DNA from: Halopenitus malekzadehii
Lineage (GTDB): Archaea; Halobacteriota; Halobacteria; Halobacteriales; Haloferacaceae
NCBI RefSeq assembly: GCF_900108505.1
Contig: NZ_FNWU01000001.1
Location: 620,001-684,000, forward strand
Reading direction: 5' to 3'
Length of the DNA stretch: 64,000 nucleotides
The notes under the pieces are model-generated. The model did no database searches, was not told where the DNA came from, and saw only the letters and a list, made by a program, of their open reading frames with translations. Positions 34,616-42,652 of this stretch are shown here, piece after piece. Numbering within the stretch: position 1 is the first letter of the stretch; the number at the start of each line of letters is the position of its first letter. Both the position numbers and the translations under genes were made by a program.

Positions 34616-37336
34616 CTACTGCCCGGTCACGTCCGAGACGATGTCCTCGAGGATCTCCTCCCCCTCGTCCGGGGCCGCTTCCGCCGCCTCCGCTTCGTCC
34701 TCACCGGCGTCGGCGTCGGAACCATCGGCTGCCGTCCCGACGTCGGGGTCCGCCTGCCACTCGCGAACCGTGTCGGCGCCGACGCCGTCGACGCGCTCGG
34801 CGAGGTCGTCCGCGTCGGCGGTTGCGAGCGCCTCGACGCCGTCGATACCGGCGTCGGACAGCTTCTCCGCGGTCTTCTCGCCGATCCCATCGATCGCCTG
34901 CAGTTCGGAGCCGTGTTCGCGGGCCTGGAACTCCCGGTAGTTGCAGATCGGACAGCCGAGTTCCCAGGGTTCGTCGTCGGCGTGAACGCGAAGGTGAGGC
35001 AGGTCGTGTTCCTCGCAGGTCTCGTCGGTGATCTCGATCTCACCGCGGCGGGGTAACGGCAGCGAGTACTCACAGTCGGGGTAGCGCGTACAGCCGACGA
35101 GTCGGGAGCCCGATCGGAGCTGCTTGATCGCGAGTTCCCCACCCTCGGTGTCCCCACACTCCGGACAATCACCGATGACCGTGTCCTCGGTCGCGTCCGC
35201 CTCGTCAGCCTGACACTGCGGGCAGCCGTGGACGAACGTCTTCCGCCCGGCGAGCATCTTCACATGGTGGAGGTCGTGATCCTCGCAGGTTTCATCGAGA
35301 ATGAGCGGTTTGCCGGTCGAGGGCAACGGGAGCGTGTACTCGCAGTCGGGGTAGCCGTCACACCCCACGAAGTGGGAGCCGTACCGGGACTTCCTGACGA
35401 GCAGGTCGGCGCCGCACTCGGGACACGGACCCAGCCGCTTGTCCGCCTTGAGCGACGTCCGGAGGTGGTCGCCGACCTCCTCGCGGGAGTCGCCGAGCTC
35501 CTCGAAGACGGCCGACAGCACCTCGCGTGATTCGGCGGTCACGTCCTCGTATTCGGCCTCGCCGGCGGCGATCGCCTGCATGTCCGCCTCGAGCTGGGCG
35601 GTCATCTCCTCGGAGACGATCCGGTCGGCGAACTCCTCGGCGGCCTCGACGACCGCCTCCGCGAGCTTGGTGGGACGTGGCGGATCGTTCTCGATGTAGC
35701 CGCGGTCGTAGAGCTTCTCGATCGTGTTATGTCGGGTCGCCTTGGTCCCGACGTCCCGAGACTCCATCTCCTCGATGAGCCGGGACTGGCCGTACCGCCG
35801 CGGGGGCTGTGTTTCCTTGCCCTCGAGCTCCCGGTCGGTTAACGCGAGCTCCTCGCCGGATTCCACGTCGGGAACGATCGTCTCGCTCGAGGACCGATAG
35901 GGGTAGACGTCGTGGTACCCCGGCTCGAGCAGGCGCTTACCGTTCGCCTTCAACCGAAGCCCGCCGTCGGCCGCCAGGGAGGGTTCCCGCCCCGACTCCG
36001 CCGCCTCGGGGTCCCGAAGGGCGGATCGGGAATCGGCCTCGGCGGCGATCGTGGTCGCCTCGCCGTTCGCGAGCGCGACCACGCGGAGGTGCTCCCAGGT
36101 GGCCGCCGGCGCGCAGGTGGCAAAGAAGCGGCGCACGACCAGCTCGTAGACCTCCCACTCGTCGTCGGAGAGGTCCGACGCCGCGGGGATCTCGCCGGTC
36201 GGATGGATCGGCGGGTGGTCGGTCGTCTCCTCGTCGCCCTCGGTCGGCTCGATCGCCTCCCGGTCGAGCAGCGCGTCGGCGTCGTCGCCGAACCCGGTGT
36301 CGAGGAAGGCTTCGAGCAGTTCGCGGGGGTCCAGGTCGTCGGGGTAGACGGTGTTGTCGGTCCGCGGGTAGGTGACGTACCCCGCGGTGTACAGGTCCTC
36401 GGCGATCGACATCGCGCGCTGGGCGCCGTACCCCAGGGACCCGGCGGCGCGGATAAACTGCGTCGTGTTGAACGGCACCGGCGGGTCGTCGGTGCGGGTT
36501 CGTCGTCGGATGTCGTCGACGACCGCACCGTCGGCCGCATCGAGCGCCTGCGAGAGAGTTTCGGCGACGTCCTCGTCCCAGATCCGGTCCGCCTCGTTGC
36601 TGTCGGCGTCCAGCAGGAAGTAGCTCGCCTCGAAGGGGTCGCCGCCGGATTTGGTGAGGTTCCCCGACAGCTCCCAGTAGGCTTCGGGGTCGAACGCCTG
36701 GATCTCGCGTTCCCGGTCGACGATCAGCTTGAGCGTCGGGCCCTGCACCCGGCCGACGGAGATGAAGTCGTCGCCGAGTTGGCCCGCCGACAGCGAGAGG
36801 AACCGGGTCAGCGCGGCACCCCACATCAGGTCGATCACCTGCCGGGCCTCGCCGGCGGCCGCCAGGTCGAAATCGAGCTCGTCGGGGTTCGCAAAGGCGT
36901 CTTTCACCTCGTTCTCGGTGATCGAGGAGAACCGAACGCGGTCGATCGGGGCGTCCTCGTTCACCTCGCGGACGAGCTCGTAGGCCTCCTTGCCGATCAG
37001 CTCGCCCTCGCGGTCGTAGTCGGTCGCGATGACCACCCGGGAGGCGTTTCGCGCGAGCCGCCGCAGGGCGGCGACGATGCCCTCCTGGGTCGGCTCCGTG
37101 CTGACCGGGGCGTCGATTAGCTCGACGGGCTCGACGTCGCGCCAGTTGCCGTACTCCGGGGGGAAGTCGACCCCGACGACGTGGCCAGACAGGCCGATAC
37201 AGCGCTTGCCGCCCCACTTGTAGACGTTCACGCCGTTCACCCGGTCGGATTCGGCGGACTCCCCGCTGAGGACGTCCGCGATCCGCCGGGCGGCGTTGTC
37301 CTTCTCCGTGATGATCAGTTCGGGGCCGCGACTCAT
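34616..37336 (-). CDS. topA: DNA topoisomerase I (type IA)
   Basis: 906 aa. TOPRIM domain at residues 5-145 (LIITEKDNAARRIADVL, VVIATDYDREGELIG with the acidic DxDxEG metal site). The catalytic core has SVGRVQGPTLKLI and the active tyrosine Tyr323 in AGYVTYPRTDNTVYP. Two C4 zinc ribbons follow at about residues 640-680 (CPECGADLL...CDGYPDCEYTLP) and 715-755 (CPECGDTEGG...CTRYPDCEYSLP), each trailed by a CxxHDL...CPxC element. Near the C-terminus is a helix-hairpin-helix ELQAIDGIGEKTAEKLSDAGIDGVEAL (described in part), then an acidic tail. It relaxes negative supercoils. The start codon follows a repeat array by about 85 bp. Confidence 0.95.
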   Translation of the reverse strand: MSRGPELIITEKDNAARRIADVLSGESAESDRVNGVNVYKWGGKRCIGLSGHVVGVDFPPEYGNWRDVEPVELIDAPVSTEPTQEGIVAALRRLARNASRVVIATDYDREGELIGKEAYELVREVNEDAPIDRVRFSSITENEVKDAFANPDELDFDLAAAGEARQVIDLMWGAALTRFLSLSAGQLGDDFISVGRVQGPTLKLIVDREREIQAFDPEAYWELSGNLTKSGGDPFEASYFLLDADSNEADRIWDEDVAETLSQALDAADGAVVDDIRRRTRTDDPPVPFNTTQFIRAAGSLGYGAQRAMSIAEDLYTAGYVTYPRTDNTVYPDDLDPRELLEAFLDTGFGDDADALLDREAIEPTEGDEETTDHPPIHPTGEIPAASDLSDDEWEVYELVVRRFFATCAPAATWEHLRVVALANGEATTIAAEADSRSALRDPEAAESGREPSLAADGGLRLKANGKRLLEPGYHDVYPYRSSSETIVPDVESGEELALTDRELEGKETQPPRRYGQSRLIEEMESRDVGTKATRHNTIEKLYDRGYIENDPPRPTKLAEAVVEAAEEFADRIVSEEMTAQLEADMQAIAAGEAEYEDVTAESREVLSAVFEELGDSREEVGDHLRTSLKADKRLGPCPECGADLLVRKSRYGSHFVGCDGYPDCEYTLPLPSTGKPLILDETCEDHDLHHVKMLAGRKTFVHGCPQCQADEADATEDTVIGDCPECGDTEGGELAIKQLRSGSRLVGCTRYPDCEYSLPLPRRGEIEITDETCEEHDLPHLRVHADDEPWELGCPICNYREFQAREHGSELQAIDGIGEKTAEKLSDAGIDGVEALATADADDLAERVDGVGADTVREWQADPDVGTAADGSDADAGEDEAEAAEAAPDEGEEILEDIVSDVTGQ

Positions 37337-37420
37337 TGCCGGCAGGTAGGCAACTGTCTCGCGTAAACCTTTCGTGCCGGTGGTGTCGGTGGTGGCCCGA
37401 TGGTGCCGATGGTGCCGATG

Positions 37421-37532
37421 GGGTCCGATGATGCTGATGGTGGTCCGATGATGCTGATGGTGGTCCGATGATGCTGATGGTGGTCCGATGATGCTGATGG
37501 TGGTCCGATGATGCTGATGGTGGTCCGGTGAC
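37421..37532. repeat. 20-bp tandem repeat array upstream of topA
   Basis: Five near-perfect copies of a 20-bp unit built on TGGTCCGATGATGCTGATGG (37421-37520) plus a partial sixth, preceded by degenerate GATGGTGCC copies from 37400. The array starts 85 bp upstream of the topA ATG. A period of 20 bp is close to two helical turns, so identical faces would recur; a role in topA control is speculation. The rest of the 234-bp gap has no gene. Confidence 0.9.
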
Positions 37533-37570
37533 GTGCCGGTTGTGGCGGTCGATCCGCGGACGGGGTCCCC

Positions 37571-38857
37571 TCAGATCCCCTGACCCATCAGGTGGCTACG
37601 CAACACGTCCGGCGTCTTGAGTCCGGCTTCGGTGTTGAGCAGGACCACAGTCTCATCGCCCGCGAAGAACCCGTCCTCGGCCAACTCCCAGGCACCAGCC
37701 GGGGCCGCGCCGCCGGCGGCACCCATCTCGAGGATCTCGTGTTGGGCGACCGCCACGGCGCTTTCGAGGACGTCGTCGTCGCCGGCGGTGACGCCGCGCC
37801 CGTCGCTCTCGCGGATGGCCTCGACCGCCCACGCGCCGCCCGCGGGGTCGGCTATCTCCAGCTCGCCGCAGATCGTGTCGGGCGTGTCCCACGGCTCCGG
37901 CTCGTCGATCCCGCGTTCGAGCGCGGCGGCGATCGGCGCACATCCCTCGGCCTGTGCCGCGACGAGCCGCGGTCGGTCCTCGATCAGGCCGAGCGTTTCG
38001 AGCTCCCGGAAGCCCTTGGCGATCCCCACGACGAACTCGCCGCTGCCGGTCGGGATGACGACCACGTCCGGAGCGGTCCAGCCGAGATCGGCGGCCAGCT
38101 CGTAGGCGGTCGTCTTCGCGCCCTCGTGGCGGAACGGCGTCGCGAACTCGGTCAGGTCGGTGTAGTCTGTCGCGAGCTGCTCGTCGACCGCCGCGACCGC
38201 GTCGGGATGGCGCCCCCCGACGACGCGCATCTCGCCGCCGTGGACGTTCGTCATCGCCTTGTTCGAGAAGGCACATCGCGAGGGGACGAACGCGTACGAC
38301 CGCAGCCCGGTCTGTCCCGCGTAGGCCGCCATCGACTGGCCCGCGTTCCCCGGGGAGGCACAGACGAGCGGCTCGATGACGCCGGCGTCACCCGCGTCCG
38401 TCGCGACATCGCCGCCGTCCGCGTCCAACTCCGAGACGGCAGTCATCGTCACCGACAGGCCACGGTCGAGGGCGGTCCCGGTCGGGTTGCGCGCCTCGTC
38501 CTTGATGAACACGTCCGCGACGTCGAGTTCGTCCGCCAACCGATCGGCCGCGACGAGCGGCGTACCGCCCTCCCGCGCCGACAGGGCCGATGTCGCCGGG
38601 AACGGGAGAAGCGCGTCGAACCGCCACATCCCGTCCGCGGTCGTCCCCGCATCCGCGGCGGTCCCCGCATCCGCGGCGGCGTCCCCGATCGCGGTCGGAT
38701 CGATGGCCGCCTCGACCGCGGCCGGATCGACGGCGTCGTAGTCGTAGGTCGGATCGAGCGGTCCGCCGCAGTCGGGACAGCGGGCCGCGGCCACGAGGTC
38801 GTGGTCGGCCCCGCAGTCGTGACAGGCGAGTCCCGTATAGGCGTCAGTCGTCTCCAT
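37571..38857 (-). CDS. Threonine-synthase-like protein lacking the PLP lysine
   Basis: 428 aa. The N-terminus has a zinc-ribbon pair (CHDCGADH ... CPDCGG). The fold-type II PLP core is recognisable: DVFIKDEARNPTGTALDRG, LVCASPGNAGQSMAAYAGQTG and VVVIPTGSGEFVVGIAKGF. In threonine synthases the first motif reads NPTGSFKDRG, with the Lys as Schiff base. Here it is Leu130 (codon CTC, complement of 38468-38470), so no internal aldimine can form at the usual place. Other PLP-site loops (SPGNAGQS, PTGSGEF) are altered as well. It may be a pseudoenzyme or a subfamily with another activity; I recall similar haloarchaeal proteins, unverified. It is not frameshifted and is otherwise full length. Confidence 0.7.
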   Translation of the reverse strand: METTDAYTGLACHDCGADHDLVAAARCPDCGGPLDPTYDYDAVDPAAVEAAIDPTAIGDAAADAGTAADAGTTADGMWRFDALLPFPATSALSAREGGTPLVAADRLADELDVADVFIKDEARNPTGTALDRGLSVTMTAVSELDADGGDVATDAGDAGVIEPLVCASPGNAGQSMAAYAGQTGLRSYAFVPSRCAFSNKAMTNVHGGEMRVVGGRHPDAVAAVDEQLATDYTDLTEFATPFRHEGAKTTAYELAADLGWTAPDVVVIPTGSGEFVVGIAKGFRELETLGLIEDRPRLVAAQAEGCAPIAAALERGIDEPEPWDTPDTICGELEIADPAGGAWAVEAIRESDGRGVTAGDDDVLESAVAVAQHEILEMGAAGGAAPAGAWELAEDGFFAGDETVVLLNTEAGLKTPDVLRSHLMGQGI

Positions 38858-38956
38858 AGGCGCCCTTGCTGGTGGGGCGACTAATCGCTTCCCGTCCGCG
38901 CCGCTCGTGGGGAGCGACCCGATCGATCCGGCGCAGGGTTACCGATACGCCGTCCC

Positions 38957-39757
38957 CTACCGATCCGGCAGCAGATCGGCCGGTGCATCGGCAAGGCCGG
39001 CCAACGCGTCGACCTCGACGTGGTGGAGGTCGCCGGGGATCACGAGCAGGTGGAGCGGGTCACCGAAGTCCCGGTCGGCCAGCGCGGAGAGGCGGTCGGC
39101 GGCCACGACCGCGTCGGGGCTGCCGGCGCGGGCGACGACGACGCCGAGGACGTCCGCCCAGTCGTCCGCGAGCATGGCGGCGGCGTGGTCTGCGGTCATA
39201 TACTCCTCGTGGTCCGGGTCGGGGCCCCGGGGGCCGATTCCGACCTTGATGTCGAGGTAGACGACCGTGTGGAGCCCGCGCTCGCGGTTGGCCTCGATCG
39301 TCTCGATCACGCTGTCGGGAACGCCGTCGCCGCCGTGGGCGTACGGGAACGGGAGCGTGACCGCCTTGCCGAACCGGTAGTTCTGCAGGCCGGTCAGCGA
39401 GGAGGCGGCCGACTGGGCGGTCACCCCGTGGATCACGCGCGTGTCGATCCCGCGTTCCTCGGCGCGAAGCCGGAGGTCGGTGTGGGTCGTCGAGACCATC
39501 GTGTCCCCGGCGGTCAGAAAGACCGCGTCGCCGGCCGCGGCCGCCTCCAGGATCGGGTCGGGGTCCTGCTCGACCCCGGCGCGGTCGCGCACCTCGATCG
39601 TCGTTCCGTGTGCCGCTTCGAGGTCGTCGACGTCCGCGCCGACGAGCCGGCTCGTGTAGAACTCCGCGAACGCGCGGTCGGCCGCCCGCAGCGCGTCCCG
39701 CCCCTCGACGGTGATCGACCGCTCGTCGTAGAGCCCGAGCCCGATGAACGTGAGCAT
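38957..39757 (-). CDS. dph5: Diphthine synthase
   Basis: 266 aa. Begins MLTFIGLGLYDERSITVEG, the signature of the Dph5/DphB tetrapyrrole-methylase-type fold. Also FLTAGDTMVSTTHTDLRLRAEERGIDTRVIHGVTAQSAASSLTGLQNYRFGKAV (described in part: GDTMVSTTHTDL and HGVTAQSAASS) and a GPRGPD loop. It trimethylates the modified histidine of elongation factor 2 using SAM. TATA GTTTATAAG (RC of 39780-39788) lies 24-32 nt upstream of the ATG. The IS1341-type element begins only about 10-40 bp further upstream, so this promoter was nearly hit. A partner in the pathway, dph6, is at 50958. Confidence 0.94.
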   Translation of the reverse strand: MLTFIGLGLYDERSITVEGRDALRAADRAFAEFYTSRLVGADVDDLEAAHGTTIEVRDRAGVEQDPDPILEAAAAGDAVFLTAGDTMVSTTHTDLRLRAEERGIDTRVIHGVTAQSAASSLTGLQNYRFGKAVTLPFPYAHGGDGVPDSVIETIEANRERGLHTVVYLDIKVGIGPRGPDPDHEEYMTADHAAAMLADDWADVLGVVVARAGSPDAVVAADRLSALADRDFGDPLHLLVIPGDLHHVEVDALAGLADAPADLLPDR

Positions 39758-39835
39758 ACCGACCCTCGACGGCGCGGACGCTTATAAACGCCGACCTGGA
39801 GATCCACCAGGAGATCAGCAAATTCGAGGTGGAGC

Positions 39836-39877
39836 CCCCGACCTCACAGAGCGAACCAGTGAGCGAGTAGGTCGGGG
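39836..39877 (+). other. Left-end hairpin of the IS1341-type element
   Basis: CCCCGACCT at 39836-39844 is perfectly complementary to AGGTCGGGG at 39869-39877, with a 24-nt loop (GAGCGA and GTGAGCGAGT). IS200/IS605-type left ends carry such subterminal hairpins, recognised by TnpA as single strands. Confidence 0.75.
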
Positions 39878-39963
39878 AGGAACCCGATATGGGACGACAC
39901 AACCGACAGACTGCGACCACTCGACTCCCAAACGTATAAATACCGTAAAATACACTCTGAAGT

Positions 39964-41214
39964 ATGGACGTGCGTCGAACTTCCGTCGTGAAACTCGCCG
40001 TTTCCGACGAGCAACGCGATGCACTCCACCGAACCGCCGACCAATACCTGTACTGCGCCAACCGAACCGCTGACTACTGTTGGTCCGAAGCAACATACAC
40101 GGAGTGCAAGACCAACAAGCGAGAGGTCCGCGACACACTCTACTCCGAACTCCGGGAGGAAACGGAGTTACAGGCACAACTCGTCCAAGCCGCGATTCGT
40201 CGCGCCGTCGAAGCCATCAAGGGCGTTGTCGAGCGATGGAAAAAGGGACAGCGCGTCTCTTGTCCCACGTTCACCGCCGAAACAATGGACTACGACGCGC
40301 GGAGCGCAACCATCTCCCGAAACAGGGTATCGCTGGCAACTGTTGAGGGCCGAGTCGAACCGTCGTTCGTTCTCCCAGCAGAGAGTCCGACACCCTACGA
40401 GCGGTACGTACTCTCCGAAGACTACGAGTTCCGCGAGAGTACCCTACGGTACGATGAGGCGACTGACGAGTTTTACCTCAATATTTCGACCCGGCGGACA
40501 GACGGTGACGACGCAGAGGGTCCTGCAGATACCGAGCACCCCGATCAAACGGTCCTCGGAATCGACCTCGGCGTCAACAATCTCGCTGTGTCCTCAACTG
40601 GCACGTTCTGGCAGGGGGACGACTACGACCACTGGTGTCGTGAGTTCGAGAAACGGCGCGGTGAGATGCAGCAGCGCGGCACGCAGGCCGCGCACAACGC
40701 CTTACTTCGACTCGGGAAACGCGAAGAAGCCTGGCGCACACAGTACATCCACACGATCGCCAACGAACTCGTCTCGGAAGCCGTCGAACACGATTGCGAT
40801 GTGATCGCGTTCGAGGAGTTAAGCGACATTCGAGAGCGGCTTCCACACGCGAAGTGGCACCACGTTTGGGCGTTCCGACGCCTGTTTGAATACGTTTCCT
40901 ACAAAGCCCCTGAACAGGACATCTCCGTGGAGAAAGTTGAGCCGAACCACACGTCCCAACGGTGTTCACGGACGGACTGTGGGTTCACGCACGAGGACAA
41001 CCGCCAGGGGGAACAGTTCGAGTGCCAGAAGTGCGGGTATGAGGTGAACGCGGATTACAACGCCGGAAAGAACATTGGCGTGCGGTACGCCCGAAAACGG
41101 ACACACAAACTCCGTTCCTCGCCCACGTCGGGGGGCGGAGACGCACTAGTAGACGTGCGTGTGAATGGTGGGATAGTGAACGGCAAGAGTCACCAGTCGA
41201 TTGCTGGCGACTGA
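39964..41214 (+). CDS. tnpB: TnpB, IS1341-type RNA-guided nuclease
   Basis: 416 aa. Split RuvC domain with all three acidic residues: Asp201 (VLGIDLGVNNLA), Glu284 (IAFEELSDIRERLP) and Asp364 (NADYNAGKNIG). Between the last two, a C4 zinc finger uses Cys334, Cys339, Cys354 and Cys357 (CSRTDC ... CQKC). The N-terminal part (VVKLAVSDEQRDALHRTADQYLYCANRTADYCWSE, described in part) is the usual OrfB helix-turn-helix-like region. Known TnpB proteins cleave DNA guided by an omega RNA from the right end of their element. TATA box TATAAATACC (39937-39946) is 18-27 nt before the ATG. GC is lower than that of neighbours, fitting a transferred element. No interruption is seen. Confidence 0.93.
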   Translation: MDVRRTSVVKLAVSDEQRDALHRTADQYLYCANRTADYCWSEATYTECKTNKREVRDTLYSELREETELQAQLVQAAIRRAVEAIKGVVERWKKGQRVSCPTFTAETMDYDARSATISRNRVSLATVEGRVEPSFVLPAESPTPYERYVLSEDYEFRESTLRYDEATDEFYLNISTRRTDGDDAEGPADTEHPDQTVLGIDLGVNNLAVSSTGTFWQGDDYDHWCREFEKRRGEMQQRGTQAAHNALLRLGKREEAWRTQYIHTIANELVSEAVEHDCDVIAFEELSDIRERLPHAKWHHVWAFRRLFEYVSYKAPEQDISVEKVEPNHTSQRCSRTDCGFTHEDNRQGEQFECQKCGYEVNADYNAGKNIGVRYARKRTHKLRSSPTSGGGDALVDVRVNGGIVNGKSHQSIAGD

Positions 41215-41310
41215 TTGCCGGGAGTCCACATCAAAGCCCTCCCCTCAAGGACCGAGGCGCGAAGCACCGAGGGAGTAGGGGAGGGTAGTTTACCCTTGGG
41301 ATGCGAACGA
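41150..41310 (+). ncRNA. Candidate omega RNA (reRNA) at the 3' end of tnpB
   Basis: The last part of tnpB and the sequence after it end in a perfect 9-bp stem, CCCTCCCCT (41237-41245) with AGGGGAGGG (41277-41285), enclosing a 31-nt loop containing GACCGAGG/CACCGAGGG. In characterised TnpB systems the guide RNA covers the tnpB 3' end and right end, and the guide is the flanking host sequence after the hairpin. Here that would begin near 41286 (TAGTTTACCCTTGGG). Boundaries are estimates from architecture, not measured. Confidence 0.5.
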
Positions 41311-41381
41311 CGACGGCGTCCGACGAACGCAAGACGTCGTCCGGGGCGCGGCGCCGATCCCGGCGGGATTCCCCGATACCT

Positions 41382-41400
41382 TTATTCAGTCGCAGAATAA
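41382..41400. promoter_or_regulatory. TTATTC-N7-GAATAA palindrome upstream of the coiled-coil gene
   Basis: TTATTC at 41382-41387 and GAATAA at 41395-41400 are perfect inverted repeats with a 7-nt spacer. The left half overlaps a TATA-like CCTTTATTC about 45 nt before the ATG at 41432. Half-site length and spacing equal those of the GTTACTC/GAGTAAC sites at 44814 and 50021 with one transition per half. Confidence 0.5.
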
Positions 41401-41431
41401 CATTCAGACGAACGACACGTACCGTGAGACG

Positions 41432-42577
41432 ATGGTCCCCACCCCCGATCAGATGACCGATCTACCTGCCGACGCCGAGCCGTTCGCCGACTGGGTCGCC
41501 GAGACGGCGGCAGCCCGCGGCGTCTCCGAACAGGAGCTGTTGAACCAGCTGGTGTCCGCCCTCTGGGTGCTCGACGAGCTCGACAACCTCCGTCGTGGAT
41601 CCGGGGACGGGTCCGACGGCGACGGCGAGGATCGATCCGGTTCGTCGACTGCTGAGGACTCGGTCGCCGTCCCGGGATTCGATTCGTCGGACGTCGGCAC
41701 CGAGGACGCCGACGCCGAGAAGTCGGCTGCCGAGACGGCGGAAACGGGCGTTGGGGACGACGATCGTGACCATACCACCGCTTCCGTCGCGGACGATGCT
41801 GTCAGCGATGCTGCCGAGGACGACGCCGACACTGATTCCACCGAGGACGACACCGCTGCCGGGATGGCCGGTGACCGCCAGGACGTCCTCGAGGCGCTCC
41901 TGGAGTCGGCCGACGTGGCGTCGGGATCGGGGTCGACCCCTGACACGCATCGCCTGGAACGCCATCTCCACGACCTCTCGCTCGACGTCGAGGACCAGCG
42001 CAAACGCCACGATCGATATACCGACCGGATCTCCGACGAGATCACGCGGATCAACGGCCGGGTCCGGTCGCTCGAGGAGTCCACCGAGCGGTTCCTGACC
42101 GCGGACGACCTCGATCCCTACGCCACCGAGACGGCGGTCGACCGGGAGATCGGCGATCTCGAGGACTGGATCGATTCGGAGTTCGACGACATCGAGGCGC
42201 TGTTCGAACACGTGCTCTCGATGGTCGACGACCTCGAGAGCCGGCTCGACGACCGCGAGGCGGCGATTCGGTCGGCGTTCGAGTCGGAGCTCGCGTCGAT
42301 CCGATCGCGGCTCGACGACCGCGACCGGCTTGCGGCGCTCAGACGAGAGGCGATGACGACCGGGATCCGGACGGCGGCGTGTGCCGACTGCGGCGAAACG
42401 GTCGATCTCGCGCTGCTCGAGGCGCCCCGCTGTCCCGACTGTACCGCGACGTTCCGGGCGGTCGAGCCGGCGGGCTGGAACCCCTTCGCGTCGGCGACGC
42501 TGCGAACCGGACCGACGGATCCCCCGGTCGACGCGTCCGACGGGGCCGACGACGATCCCCTCGACGGTGACGCGTGA
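41432..42577 (+). CDS. Acidic coiled-coil protein with C-terminal zinc ribbon
   Basis: 381 aa; an internal ATG at 41453 (MTDLPADAEPF) is an alternative start. Residues 8-55 look folded (FADWVAETAAARGVSEQELLNQLVSALWVLDEL, in part) and resemble a short CopG/ribbon-helix-type or dimer helix. Residues 55-160 are an Asp/Glu/Ser/Thr linker. Residues about 175-305 form a long coiled coil (HLHDLSLDVEDQRKRHDRYTDRISDEITRINGRVRSLEE, in part). A zinc ribbon follows: CADCGETVDLALLEAPRCPDC. The next gene, on the same strand 75 bp later, is an equally acidic protein with a RecA-like C-terminus. The two look like a functional pair, but I know no defined function. Confidence 0.8.
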   Translation: MVPTPDQMTDLPADAEPFADWVAETAAARGVSEQELLNQLVSALWVLDELDNLRRGSGDGSDGDGEDRSGSSTAEDSVAVPGFDSSDVGTEDADAEKSAAETAETGVGDDDRDHTTASVADDAVSDAAEDDADTDSTEDDTAAGMAGDRQDVLEALLESADVASGSGSTPDTHRLERHLHDLSLDVEDQRKRHDRYTDRISDEITRINGRVRSLEESTERFLTADDLDPYATETAVDREIGDLEDWIDSEFDDIEALFEHVLSMVDDLESRLDDREAAIRSAFESELASIRSRLDDRDRLAALRREAMTTGIRTAACADCGETVDLALLEAPRCPDCTATFRAVEPAGWNPFASATLRTGPTDPPVDASDGADDDPLDGDA

Positions 42578-42652
42578 GCCGGTCGCGTCGGGGGCGTGCC
42601 GACACGGGCGGGTGCGGGCCGTGTGGGTCATGATTCGGTTGGAGGTTCGGGG

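Larger units (their letters stand above)
39820..41293 (+). mobile_element. IS1341-type element (tnpB only), approximate ends
   Basis: The element is defined by an intact tnpB flanked by a left hairpin at 39836-39877 and a right hairpin at 41237-41285, as in IS200/IS605-group elements. No TnpA (HUH transposase) is present, so it is non-autonomous or mobilised in trans. The exact ends cannot be fixed without a second copy or an empty site. The outer limits given are within about 20-30 bp. It inserted between the promoter of dph5 and the gene at 41432. Confidence 0.75.

Noticed and set aside
37421-37532. Possible CRISPR array
   Set aside because: Units are contiguous with no spacers, and there are no cas genes in the window.
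39758-41431. TnpA gene for the IS element
   Set aside because: No frame with the HUH or catalytic Tyr of IS200-type transposases occurs on either strand around tnpB.
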